Source of the DNA: Lachnospiraceae bacterium | GTDB lineage: Bacteria; Bacillota_A; Clostridia; Lachnospirales; Lachnospiraceae | Direction of reading: 5' to 3' | DNA length: 16,664 nt | Assembly (NCBI GenBank): GCA_017416055.1 | Contig: JAFQDI010000194.1 | Location: 1 to 16,664, forward strand | In this document: piece by piece, positions 5,984 through 13,177 of the stretch | Layout: each line of letters opens with the position of its first letter | Numbering within the stretch: position 1 is the first letter of the stretch | Made by a program: the position numbers and the translations under genes | The notes under the pieces: generated by a model | Seen by the model: the letters and a program-made list of their open reading frames with translations, nothing else | Told to the model about the DNA's origin: nothing | Database searches by the model: none

Positions 5984-6652
5984 ATGGAAAAGTTGTTATT
6001 GGTGGAGGATGATCCTACATTGATCCGTATGCTGACAGCGTTTCTGCGAGGAGAACAGTTCGAAGTGATTTCCGTGACCGGACAGAATGCAGCCGCGGCT
6101 GCGATGGAAGAAAATCGACCGGATTTAGCATTGGTGGACATCTCTCTGGCAGAAGGAAACGGATTTGGTGTCTGTGCTCATGCGAAGGCATTGGGTATCC
6201 CGGTGATTTTTCTGACCGCTTCGGGCGACGAATACAGTGTGGTGGCCGGCTTGGACATGGGAGCCGATGATTATATCGCGAAGCCGTTTCGCTCGCGGGA
6301 ATTGGTGTCCCGCATCCGAAGAGTTCTGCGCCGCGCGGGAAAGAGACAGGGTTTGATCACCTTGGGGGAGCTGGTGATTGAAACCGCAAAGGGGACTGTC
6401 ACCAGAGGCGGGCAGGACGTGTATCTGTCTGCATTGGAATATAAATTGTTTATGATGTTTCTGAACAATCGTGGAAGAATTCTGACCAGAGACCGGCTGT
6501 TGGAGGAGATCTGGGATTGTACGGGGGATTATGTTGGGGACAATACCCTCACCGTTTACATCAAGCGTCTGCGCGAGAAGATCGAGCCGGATCCTCAGAA
6601 TCCCGCGCTGATCAAGACCGTTCGGGGAATCGGGTACAAACTGGAGGGATAG
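5984..6652 (+). CDS. OmpR/PhoB-family response regulator
   Basis: This 222-residue two-domain regulator has a receiver domain at residues 1-115. It shows the acidic pair E8-D9/D10, the phospho-acceptor D52 (Leu-Val-Asp-Ile-Ser), the switch Thr in Phe-Leu-Thr-Ala-Ser near 80, and K104 in the Ala-Lys-Pro-Phe motif. The C-terminal winged helix (about 128-222) ends with the typical recognition helix and hairpin (Thr-Val-Tyr-Ile-Lys-Arg-Leu-Arg, Val-Arg-Gly-Ile-Gly-Tyr). It would be phosphorylated by the kinase whose gene follows three bases later. A start at 5960 is formally open, but AAGGAGG six bases before 5984 fixes the true start. Its likely target is the 11-bp-spaced repeat array at 7651-7687 before the transporter genes; that link is inferred. 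Confidence 0.93.
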   Translation: MEKLLLVEDDPTLIRMLTAFLRGEQFEVISVTGQNAAAAAMEENRPDLALVDISLAEGNGFGVCAHAKALGIPVIFLTASGDEYSVVAGLDMGADDYIAKPFRSRELVSRIRRVLRRAGKRQGLITLGELVIETAKGTVTRGGQDVYLSALEYKLFMMFLNNRGRILTRDRLLEEIWDCTGDYVGDNTLTVYIKRLREKIEPDPQNPALIKTVRGIGYKLEG

Positions 6653-6654
6653 AG

Positions 6655-7653
6655 ATGATTTTTCGAAACAAGGAGTTGTTGCGAGGATTATGTTGGATTG
6701 TCGCCACCGTGATCATTCTCTCAGCATTCGGTTTTGCTGAATCCGCCATGAGCGGTGTTTGGATTGCGATCACCGGATCGGTGATCACGTTGACCTATTT
6801 GTGCGTAGAATGGCACCGTTACCGCCGGCTGCGCGGATTGAGCGAAGCGCTGGATGCGCTGTTACATGGTGGCGATCCGCTGTCCATCAGCGAGTACGAG
6901 GAGGGTGAACTGTCCATTCTTGCCAATCAGATTCAGAAAATGACGCTGCGTCTGCAGGAAACGGCTGAGGTGATCAAGAAAGACAAGGAGTATTTGGCAG
7001 ATTCCCTTGCTGACATTTCCCATCAGCTTCGCACGCCCTTGACAGCAATGAATTTGACGGTTACTATGCTGCGAAGCACTGATCTGACGGAGGCCCGGCG
7101 AATGGAACTGACCGGCGAGCTGCGAACACTTCTGTTGCGGACGGATTGGTTGGTGGAAAGCTTGCTGAAGCTCTCCAAGCTGGATGCCGGAACAGTCAAA
7201 CTGGCGAAGGACCGAGTTGCGGTGAGCGATTTGATTAGTCGGGCAGCAGACCCCATAGCGATCCCGATGGATGTGCGAAATCAGCAGCTGATCATCCGGT
7301 GCGGGCAGGAACGGTTTGTCGGAGATCTGACTTGGAGCGCAGAGGCGCTGGGTAATATATTGAAGAATTGTATGGAACACACGCCAGAGGGCGGAACGAT
7401 TACCGTTGCCGCCGAGGAGACCGCCCTCTACACCCAAATCACGGTGGAGGATACCGGTGAGGGATTTTCGCCGCAGGATCTTCCGCATCTGTTCGAACGT
7501 TTCTACAAAGGCTCCAATGCGTCGGAGACCAGTTACGGAATCGGACTGGCGCTGGCGCGAACAGTCATCGCAGCGCAGAGCGGAAGCGTGCAGGCGATAA
7601 ATGGGGAGAATGGAGCGAAATTTGTGATTAAATTTTATAAACAGATTATATGA
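6655..7653 (+). CDS. Sensor histidine kinase, intramembrane-sensing type
   Basis: This 332-residue kinase has two N-terminal membrane helices (about residues 11-29 and 34-52) joined by only a few residues. There is no room for an extracellular sensor domain. A linker helix follows, then the H-box Asp-Ile-Ser-His-Gln-Leu-Arg-Thr-Pro-Leu (phospho-acceptor H123), the N-box (Asn-Ile-Leu-Lys-Asn-Cys-Met-Glu-His, about 237-245), the G1 box Asp-Thr-Gly-Glu-Gly-Phe and the G2 box Gly-Ile-Gly-Leu-Ala. This is the build of BceS/VanS-like kinases that read the state of a partner ABC transporter in the membrane. The start at 6655 is set by GGAGGG (6643-6648), and the distance to the regulator stop is two bases. 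The transporter genes 150 bases downstream fit a sensing-and-resistance module. Confidence 0.92.
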   Translation: MIFRNKELLRGLCWIVATVIILSAFGFAESAMSGVWIAITGSVITLTYLCVEWHRYRRLRGLSEALDALLHGGDPLSISEYEEGELSILANQIQKMTLRLQETAEVIKKDKEYLADSLADISHQLRTPLTAMNLTVTMLRSTDLTEARRMELTGELRTLLLRTDWLVESLLKLSKLDAGTVKLAKDRVAVSDLISRAADPIAIPMDVRNQQLIIRCGQERFVGDLTWSAEALGNILKNCMEHTPEGGTITVAAEETALYTQITVEDTGEGFSPQDLPHLFERFYKGSNASETSYGIGLALARTVIAAQSGSVQAINGENGAKFVIKFYKQII

Positions 7654-7703
7654 CACATCCGTCACATTGGAGTCATCCGACTGTCACTTTGCTTTGGTAT
7701 GCT
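7651..7703 (+). promoter_or_regulatory. Regulated promoter with 11-bp-spaced GTCAY direct repeats
   Basis: GTCAC (7661), GTCAT (7672) and GTCAC (7683) recur with exact 11-base spacing. A weaker TGACA at 7651 may be a fourth half-site. The -10 is TATGCT at 7698-7703. No TTGACA-like -35 exists, and the repeats occupy its place. This is the arrangement known for PhoB/OmpR-family activators, whose direct-repeat subsites are one helical turn apart. I infer the regulator at 5984 binds here and drives the ABC genes at 7802 and 8479. Confidence 0.6.
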
Positions 7704-7761
7704 GTAGATACCGAAAAGCGGGAACCCGCCTTGCGGAAGGTTCCTGATTGGCCGGATGACT
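7671..7761 (+). promoter_or_regulatory. Leader hairpin and long-range dyad before the LolD-type ATPase gene
   Basis: GGAACC (7721-7726) pairs with GGTTCC (7739-7744), with an inner CGC/GCG stem (7727-7729 with 7733-7735). A further 9-bp perfect inverted repeat, AGTCATCCG (7671-7679) and CGGATGACT (7753-7761), encloses it. The right arm runs into TTTTT. The left arm is upstream of the expected transcription start, so this may act at DNA level; only the inner hairpin would be in the mRNA. Confidence 0.35.
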
Positions 7762-7801
7762 TTTTGATTTGGTTACGAAGACGATGAAGGGGGAATGAAC
7801 G

Positions 7802-8482
7802 ATGGAAATTTTGCGTGTGGAGAATCTTTCAAAAATATATGGAACCGGAGACAATGAGGTCCGCGCACTGGACGATGTGTCGTTTTCTGTGGAAAAGGGG
7901 CAATTTCTGGCGATTATCGGCCCGTCCGGCTCCGGAAAATCTACGCTTTTGCACATCCTAGGCGGTGTGGATTGTCCCACTTCAGGCAAGGTGTTTCTGG
8001 AGGGGCAGGACGTGTTTGCCCAGAACGAGGATCAGTTAGCGATTTTCCGCCGCCGTCAGGTAGGATTGATTTATCAGTTCTACAATTTGATCCCGGTATT
8101 GAATGTGACAGAAAATATTACTTTGCCGGTATTGATGGACGGGAGGAAGGTGAACGAAAGCCGGCTGCAGGAATTGTTGACCATCCTTGATCTGAAGGAT
8201 CGGGAGAAGCATCTGCCGAATCAGCTTTCCGGGGGCCAGCAACAGCGCGTCTCCATTGGTCGTGCGCTGATGAACTCCCCGGCGATCGTGCTGGCGGACG
8301 AGCCCACGGGAAATCTGGACTCCAAGAACTCACAGGAGATTATGGAGCTTCTGAAGCTCTCTAACAAGCAGTACGGTCAGACGTTGATCGTGGTTACCCA
8401 TGACGAATCCATCGCCCTGCAGGCGGATCGAATCATCGCCATTGAGGATGGTAAAATTGCGAGAGATGAGGTGATCCGATGA
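7802..8482 (+). CDS. ABC transporter ATP-binding protein (LolD/MacB/BceA type)
   Basis: This 226-residue ATPase would drive the FtsX-type permease encoded next. Walker A Gly-Pro-Ser-Gly-Ser-Gly-Lys-Ser-Thr is at about residues 40-48. The Q-loop is in [10 protein letters not shown], the signature Leu-Ser-Gly-Gly-Gln-Gln-Gln-Arg is near 142-149, and Walker B [11 protein letters not shown] is near 160-170. The His switch is in Val-Thr-His-Asp. These motifs and the length match the mechanotransmission (MacB/LolD/BceA) group, whose members power conformational work or antimicrobial-peptide removal rather than classical channels. AAGGGGGA precedes the start. The stop overlaps the permease ATG (ATGA at 8479). 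Confidence 0.95.
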   Translation: MEILRVENLSKIYGTGDNEVRALDDVSFSVEKGQFLAIIGPSGSGKSTLLHILGGVDCPTSGKVFLEGQDVFAQNEDQLAIFRRRQVGLIYQFYNLIPVLNVTENITLPVLMDGRKVNESRLQELLTILDLKDREKHLPNQLSGGQQQRVSIGRALMNSPAIVLADEPTGNLDSKNSQEIMELLKLSNKQYGQTLIVVTHDESIALQADRIIAIEDGKIARDEVIR

Positions 8483-11379
8483 ACATTATCCATAAAGTCA
8501 CATGGCAATCCATGTGGAAGAACAAAACCCGGACAATCGTCACCATCATCAGTGTGATGCTGTCGGCGGCGATGTTTATGGCGGTCACGTCAGTGGTGTA
8601 CAGTCTGTGGGATTATGTTCAGAGAAGCTATACCTATCAGAGCGGTGACTATTATGTGGAAGTTCGCTATGCGACAGATGAGCAGTATGAGGCATTGAAG
8701 GAAGACCCGGATGTTTCGCATGTGGCAGACTTTAAAATGCTGGGATATCATGCTTTTTATCGATTTATCTTTGATTATAAGATTGACGAGTCCGGAACGA
8801 TGCCTTTGGGGGCAGTGGATCAGGCTTTTTTACAGCACATGGCCATTCCGCTGGTTGAAGGGCGGCTGCCCGAAAACAGTTCGGAGATTCTGTTGCCGAT
8901 GGATTATTATGACCGATACGAAATGAATCATCTCCCGACCGCGTCGGTCGGAGATACGATCACGCTGAAGTTTCTTACCTATGTGAGTAGCGAGATCGCA
9001 GAGCGGGAATGGAATGAAGATGCCTATGCGGAAAAACTGGGGATCGACTATGAAGAATTTGAGAAAACGTTCACCGTGGTTGGTGTCATGGAGAACCGGG
9101 GTTACAATACAGAAAGCTGGTCATATTATTCTTCGGGCCTTCCGTTATTGACGATTTCCGACGGAAATGAGGGGGAAGTGCTGTGGCACAGACTGTTTGT
9201 GAAGACGGATTCTCCTGATGCGGCATACGATCTTGCAGAAAAGGAGTACGGCGGGGAGAGTTATTTGAACCGGCGGTTGCTGAAAGTGCGCGGATCCGCC
9301 GGAACCTCGGAGCAGGATATCATGATCGCCGGGATCGCAGTGATTCTGATCACGCTGGTACTGATCGCCTCGATCAGCCCCATTCGCAACGCGTTTTCCA
9401 TCGCGGTGTCCGAGAGAACGACGCAGTTTGGGCTGATGAACAGTATCGGGACCACGAAAAAGCAGATTCGTAAGAGCGTCTGGTTTGAGACAATGGTGGT
9501 TGCGCTGCTCGGTATTCCTTTAGGTCTGTTGCTCGGATATGGTCTTTTTTGCTGGTTGATTTATCAGCACGGAACCCAGATTATCTCGCTTTATGAGTCC
9601 TTTTTTAGTACCGGCGGCGGTGTGCCGAAACTCAGTGTCACACCTTCCCGGATGTTTGTCGTGCCGACGGTTTTGCTCTGTCTGTTTACGGTTTTGATTT
9701 CTGCCCGGAAGCCGGCTCGCCGCGCGACGAAGATCACACCGCTGGAGGCAATCCGGCAGCAGAAGGAGATTAAGGTTCGCGCAGGGCGCATGCGGGTAGG
9801 AAAATGGACACAGAAGCTGTTCGGCCTGCCCGGTGTACTGGCGAGAAAGTATTATTGTACCAGCCGGAAAAAGTATCGCACGACAGTGTTTTCCATCGCT
9901 GTCAGCCTTTTGCTATTCATCGCGGTGAATTATTTGGCGGACAGTTTTCATTTAATGATTTCCGTTGAGAGCTGGATTGATCACGAAATTTCCTATGTGG
10001 TTGTCTCAAGAGAAGATATTCCGGCGGAGTTGGCCTTTGCGGAATCGGTATCCGGCGTGACAGAGGTGGGTGTGCTTCACACGCGCGAAAGGAAAAGTGT
10101 GAACATTTCTAACCTGTCGTTAGCAGATGAGTATCGGGAGATTTATTCACACCAGCACAACACTCAGATGACGGATGACGGGTGGACGATGGATTCCATG
10201 TATATCTATTTCCTTGAGGATGAGGACTTTGTACATTACCTCACGGCTGAAGGGATTGATCCGGAGCCATATCTGACGGCGGAGGAACCGTTGGCGGTCA
10301 CAATCAGCAGGTCTTACAGGGTGCGTACCGGAGCGGAGGCACAGGGAAATCCGATTGATATGGAGTATTTCGGGCCTAAACTGAAGAACGGCGGTGCGGT
10401 CTATCTGCGGGACAATGTAGGCGCGATTGACTTTCCCAATGAATTGGTAGAGCTATGTGAGGAGCGCTGGAAGGGCCCGGAAGCGATTATCACTGAGATA
10501 ATGAGTGAGTCTTACATCTCGAAACAAGGAGAAAATATCCTCAAGATAACGGCCGGAGTCGGCCATAATCCCGAGGAAATCAGGGAAGCCATACTGGGAG
10601 AATTTGTGGTAAAAAACCGCATGGATGCAGAAACGGAACAACTCGCATTCGATTATTATGAATATGATCGTGAAACAGGAAAGCCGGGGGAATTGGTGCT
10701 GACCAAAATGCAGGAGGTTGAGCACGTTCGGATCGGAGAAAGTTTAAAGCAGTGTCCTTTTGGGATTGATGACGAACAGAAGGGCAGTGTCCTGCTCATG
10801 CCCTACTCAAAGATGCCAGAGGAGTGGTCGAGTGAGTATCGTGCGGAGATCAAGATGCACACGGAGGATTTTATCGGCAGTATCGCGGACCTTCGGGCAC
10901 GTGAGGCGGTGGATGAAAACTTTGATTGCGGAGAGACCGAGCATGAGGCATATGAGGCGTACATGGTGATTGATATGGCAGAGGCGATCATTAACGGTCT
11001 GACCTTGTTGATTTCCCTGATGGGTGCGGTGAATGTATTTAACACCATCACAGCCAACATTGCTCTGCGCCGCCGAGACTTTGGTATGCTGCGCAGTATC
11101 GGTATGACTAATCGGGACATTAACCGGATGATGAGTTTCGAGTGTCTGAGCTACGGGCTCAATGCACTCCTTGCGGGAGTATCGCTTGGACTGCTCGGCT
11201 GTGGAATCACGTATTATTGTATTTACCGGTATTACAAGACAGGAGTGGGCTTCCCCTGGGAGACCGTGTGTCTTGGCGTGGTTATGGTCTTTTTAATCGT
11301 GTTTGCGTCTTCCTTCTATGCGGTGGCAAAACTGCGCAAGGACAATCCGATTGATGCGATTCGGATGGAGAATTTATGA
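8479..11379 (+). CDS. Large FtsX-type ABC transporter permease (two FtsX domains)
   Basis: This 966-residue permease begins with a membrane helix (about residues 18-42), then a large external domain (about 45-278). A first FtsX core follows with helices near 283-303, 330-362 and 391-405, ending in Thr-Pro-Leu-Glu-Ala-Ile-Arg. A fifth helix (about 466-486) leads to a second, longer external domain (about 490-825), rich in Asp, Glu and Tyr. A second FtsX core (about 828-960) ends with Asn-Pro-Ile-Asp-Ala-Ile-Arg. That tandem layout matches type VII (MacB-like) systems in which two FtsX units are fused in one chain. With the ATPase and the adjoining two-component pair it resembles antimicrobial-peptide sensing and resistance modules of Firmicutes, but the external domains are much larger than in BceB, so the ligand may differ. 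The TGA at 11377 is followed by a terminator. Confidence 0.93.
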   Translation: MNIIHKVTWQSMWKNKTRTIVTIISVMLSAAMFMAVTSVVYSLWDYVQRSYTYQSGDYYVEVRYATDEQYEALKEDPDVSHVADFKMLGYHAFYRFIFDYKIDESGTMPLGAVDQAFLQHMAIPLVEGRLPENSSEILLPMDYYDRYEMNHLPTASVGDTITLKFLTYVSSEIAEREWNEDAYAEKLGIDYEEFEKTFTVVGVMENRGYNTESWSYYSSGLPLLTISDGNEGEVLWHRLFVKTDSPDAAYDLAEKEYGGESYLNRRLLKVRGSAGTSEQDIMIAGIAVILITLVLIASISPIRNAFSIAVSERTTQFGLMNSIGTTKKQIRKSVWFETMVVALLGIPLGLLLGYGLFCWLIYQHGTQIISLYESFFSTGGGVPKLSVTPSRMFVVPTVLLCLFTVLISARKPARRATKITPLEAIRQQKEIKVRAGRMRVGKWTQKLFGLPGVLARKYYCTSRKKYRTTVFSIAVSLLLFIAVNYLADSFHLMISVESWIDHEISYVVVSREDIPAELAFAESVSGVTEVGVLHTRERKSVNISNLSLADEYREIYSHQHNTQMTDDGWTMDSMYIYFLEDEDFVHYLTAEGIDPEPYLTAEEPLAVTISRSYRVRTGAEAQGNPIDMEYFGPKLKNGGAVYLRDNVGAIDFPNELVELCEERWKGPEAIITEIMSESYISKQGENILKITAGVGHNPEEIREAILGEFVVKNRMDAETEQLAFDYYEYDRETGKPGELVLTKMQEVEHVRIGESLKQCPFGIDDEQKGSVLLMPYSKMPEEWSSEYRAEIKMHTEDFIGSIADLRAREAVDENFDCGETEHEAYEAYMVIDMAEAIINGLTLLISLMGAVNVFNTITANIALRRRDFGMLRSIGMTNRDINRMMSFECLSYGLNALLAGVSLGLLGCGITYYCIYRYYKTGVGFPWETVCLGVVMVFLIVFASSFYAVAKLRKDNPIDAIRMENL

Positions 11380-11407
11380 TGACGGGGAGAAATTGAGTGT
11401 AATCAAG

Positions 11408-11447
11408 CAAAACCCGCTGGGGACAGTCTGATCCTCGGCGGGTTTTG
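11408..11447. terminator. Rho-independent terminator after the FtsX permease, possibly bidirectional
   Basis: CAAAACCCGC (11408-11417) pairs perfectly with GCGGGTTTTG (11438-11447), with a 20-base loop. TTTT in the right arm serves the + strand. On the - strand the left arm reads as GCGGGTTTTG, so it may also end transcription from that side. Confidence 0.85.
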
Positions 11448-11627
11448 TCAGGCGTTCGGCACCTCTATCACATGTTCAAGCCTACAATTTTCCATCAGCT
11501 TGAGAAACTCGCGGGCGCGTGCTCTGACCAGAGGCTTGTTCTCGCCGTTGAAACAAACGTAATTGCGTGCGGGGCTCTTCTTTGCGTTGATATTCTGCTT
11601 ACAGTATGAATCAGCAGAGAGGGAAAG
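11448..11627 (-). pseudogene. Orphan C-terminal gene remnant, family unrecognised
   Basis: On the - strand a 59-codon frame runs from just after an in-frame TGA (11628-11630) to a TGA at 11448-11450. It has no ATG, GTG or TTG start with a ribosome binding site. The translation nevertheless looks like real protein: it contains Ala-Arg-Asn-Tyr-Val-Cys-Phe-Asn-Gly-Glu and an Arg/Glu-rich amphipathic helix, and it ends in Val-Pro-Asn-Ala. It stops one base from the terminator stem, as a genuine gene end would. I read it as the tail of a gene whose front part has been deleted. I cannot name the family. The stretch from 11628 to 11679 holds nothing I can identify. Confidence 0.4.
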
Positions 11628-11679
11628 TCAACTGCTGGAGAGGAAAGAAAAAGTGACCGCTCAAAGAAATCAATAGAAG

Positions 11680-12720
11680 TTAGAGATTAAATGCAACTCG
11701 AATCTTTTCTACTTCATCCGTACTGCACTCGCATAGCATTGCAATTTGTCGATTGTCGGAAACACCGGAATTGATCATTCGGAAAACAGCAGCACAGAGA
11801 TTGACACCCTGATCAATGCCTTGACTGATGCCCTGACTGATGCCTTGACTAATGCCCTGCTCAATGCCTTTGCTTAATCCATCGTTCCATCCATCGTTCC
11901 ACATTTCGCGAATTGCGGTACACATATCATATCCTCCTTCATTTTTGAATCGTTCATTGTCTTCCATAAATATTTTTACTCCCATCACTGCGCCGATGAT
12001 TCGTGCGGTTTCTTTATCTAATTGTGTATATTCTTTGTGTGTTTCCAAAAAATGATGCATTCCGGAGCTGTTTTTTCGGTAGGCCATGATCCCAAACAAT
12101 TCTTTGAGTTCTGATGTGAATTTCGATACATCTGCTAACTCGTTTACGCAAATAAGTCTCATGCCGTAGTCGATAAATTCTTTTGCCCAATAAGAACTGG
12201 TCTGATCTGTTCCGAAATTCATCAGGTCCCGTAAACTTCTTGGTCCGTTCCAACGTTCTTCGCCGTGGTATAGGCACACCGTATATACGGGTGTCAGGCG
12301 GTCCTTTTGCAGTAAGCGCCCCAGTCGTTCGTGTTCGGTTTTATACTGCCCGCATAGCTGATTATTTCGCTGGAGAGTGCGTATTTGTCTGCCGTATTCC
12401 AAAGTATCATAGTTCATACATCGCCAAGGCATACCATAGTCAATATGGCTTTGAGCTTCTATCGCCAGAATGCGCAGCTCAGTGCCGTTTTTTAGCCTTT
12501 TTTTGACATCCCGGGTGCGCGTTCCGGTGGATAAATGCCGCTTTGACGTTGAGGTTCCAACATTAGGAATATCCGTAAATTCGGTGTAGTTCTCACTGCT
12601 TTCCTCCAGTTCCGATGCGGTTACAACATGTTCGCCATCGAAAATTCCCGCGTTAAAGAGATCCGCAAAGCGGTGGTTATCGCGGAGAAAATCTAATATT
12701 ACGTTGCTTTCATTTCCCAT
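11680..12720 (-). CDS. Rpn-family recombination-promoting nuclease / putative transposase (PD-(D/E)XK)
   Basis: This 346-residue protein has the PD-(D/E)XK core of the Rpn/YhgA-like group. Asp71 lies in Arg-Asp-Val-Lys-Lys, then Ile-Leu-Ala-Ile-Glu-Ala-Gln-Ser gives E88 and Q90, followed by the typical Met-Pro-Trp-Arg-Cys-Met-Asn-Tyr-Asp helix. Escherichia coli Rpn proteins are known as DNA endonucleases that raise RecA-independent recombination. The C-terminal third contains a Gly-Ile-Ser-Gln tetrapeptide run, then a short helical tail. An upstream ATG at 12735 is in frame, but the ATG at 12720 has GGGAGG (12728-12733) seven bases ahead, and the 12735 codon would overlap that site. It has its own promoter 140 bases away. 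Families like this are multi-copy in gut Firmicutes, often with degraded members. Confidence 0.88.
   Translation of the reverse strand: MGNESNVILDFLRDNHRFADLFNAGIFDGEHVVTASELEESSENYTEFTDIPNVGTSTSKRHLSTGTRTRDVKKRLKNGTELRILAIEAQSHIDYGMPWRCMNYDTLEYGRQIRTLQRNNQLCGQYKTEHERLGRLLQKDRLTPVYTVCLYHGEERWNGPRSLRDLMNFGTDQTSSYWAKEFIDYGMRLICVNELADVSKFTSELKELFGIMAYRKNSSGMHHFLETHKEYTQLDKETARIIGAVMGVKIFMEDNERFKNEGGYDMCTAIREMWNDGWNDGLSKGIEQGISQGISQGISQGIDQGVNLCAAVFRMINSGVSDNRQIAMLCECSTDEVEKIRVAFNL
11809..11868 (-). repeat. Tandem 12-bp repeat inside the Rpn gene (five units)
   Basis: Five 12-base units of consensus YTGAYTRATGCC (+ strand) run in frame and encode the Gly-Ile-(Ser/Glu/Asp)-Gln repeats. Such arrays vary in copy number by replication slippage without breaking the frame. 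Confidence 0.85.
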
Positions 12721-12740
12721 ATACAGTCCTCCCATCCTAA

Positions 12741-12772
12741 GCGGAGGCCGCCATGGGAAAGGCCACCTCTGC
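12741..12772 (-). promoter_or_regulatory. Leader hairpin close to the Rpn ribosome binding site
   Basis: GCGGAGGCC (12741-12749) can pair with GGCCACCTCTGC (12761-12772), with one mismatch and a bulge, in the 5' leader of the Rpn mRNA. It lies eight bases upstream of the ribosome binding site at 12728-12733 and could influence its access; this is inferred. Confidence 0.3.
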
Positions 12773-12839
12773 CATCTTATATAATTTTTTTCTGAAAAGT
12801 GGCAGAAATGCCAAAGTGTGAAAAAGAATTGAATTAGAT

Positions 12840-12890
12840 ATAGAACATGCTCTATGCAACAAGCATATCATAGATTAAATAAAATGTCAA
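12840..12890 (-). promoter_or_regulatory. Sigma-A promoter of the Rpn gene with a start-site dyad
   Basis: On the - strand a perfect TTGACA (12885-12890) and TATGCT (12862-12867) are 17 bases apart. The 16-base near-palindrome ATAGAGCATGTTCTAT (12840-12855, 14 of 16 symmetric) sits at the expected start point and may be an operator. The leader to the ATG is about 135 bases. Confidence 0.7.
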
Positions 12891-12916
12891 TGACGAAAAT
12901 GTGATAAAACAGAAGC

Positions 12917-13141
12917 GGACTGTTGCAAAATAGCAAATCCAATTGATTGAATAAGAGACAGGCAGGAATAAACCCGAGAAACACGCTCTCGCTCCGCTCC
13001 GAACTCGCAGCGGATACTAAGTTCGTCCGTCGCCAAAAAGCTCGGACTCACTAAGTACCGGCGGTCGGAGAGGGTTTCTTTTCCGTTTGTTCCTGCCTGT
13101 CTCTTGTTTTCAAACATGTTAGCGCTATTTTGCAACAGCCC
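12917..13141 (-). repeat. Structured repeat element, copy B (candidate ncRNA or hairpin-type mobile element)
   Basis: This is the second copy of the element at 758-947, on the - strand. The outer 18-bp inverted repeat GGRCTGTTGCAAAATAGC is at 12917-12934 and 13124-13141 (one mismatch). The inner 21-bp stem pairs 12953-12973 with 13085-13105 and contains one T-G wobble. The core (about 12974-13084) matches copy A at most positions. The helix GTCCG/CGGAC (13025-13029 with 13043-13047) replaces the ATCC/GGAT helix of copy A, and the TCCGCT/AGCGGA hairpin is kept. It begins 36 bases after the sulfatase stop, in the same orientation as that gene, and no ordinary terminator lies between. The outer repeats resemble IS6/IS26-family ends as I remember them, but no transposase is inside. 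Confidence 0.75.
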
Positions 13142-13177
13142 CTTCGTCAGTTCAATTTAAATACCTAAAATGGAGAT

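Noticed and set aside
11809..11868. Intergenic satellite or protein-binding repeat array
   Set aside because: The 12-bp units are in frame within the Rpn gene and encode the Gly-Ile-x-Gln repeats common in this family.
12887..13135. An 82-codon - frame across the second element
   Set aside because: It shares residues with the 740-1009 frame only because both read through the same repeat. The shared feature is base pairing, not codon conservation, and no start signal is present.
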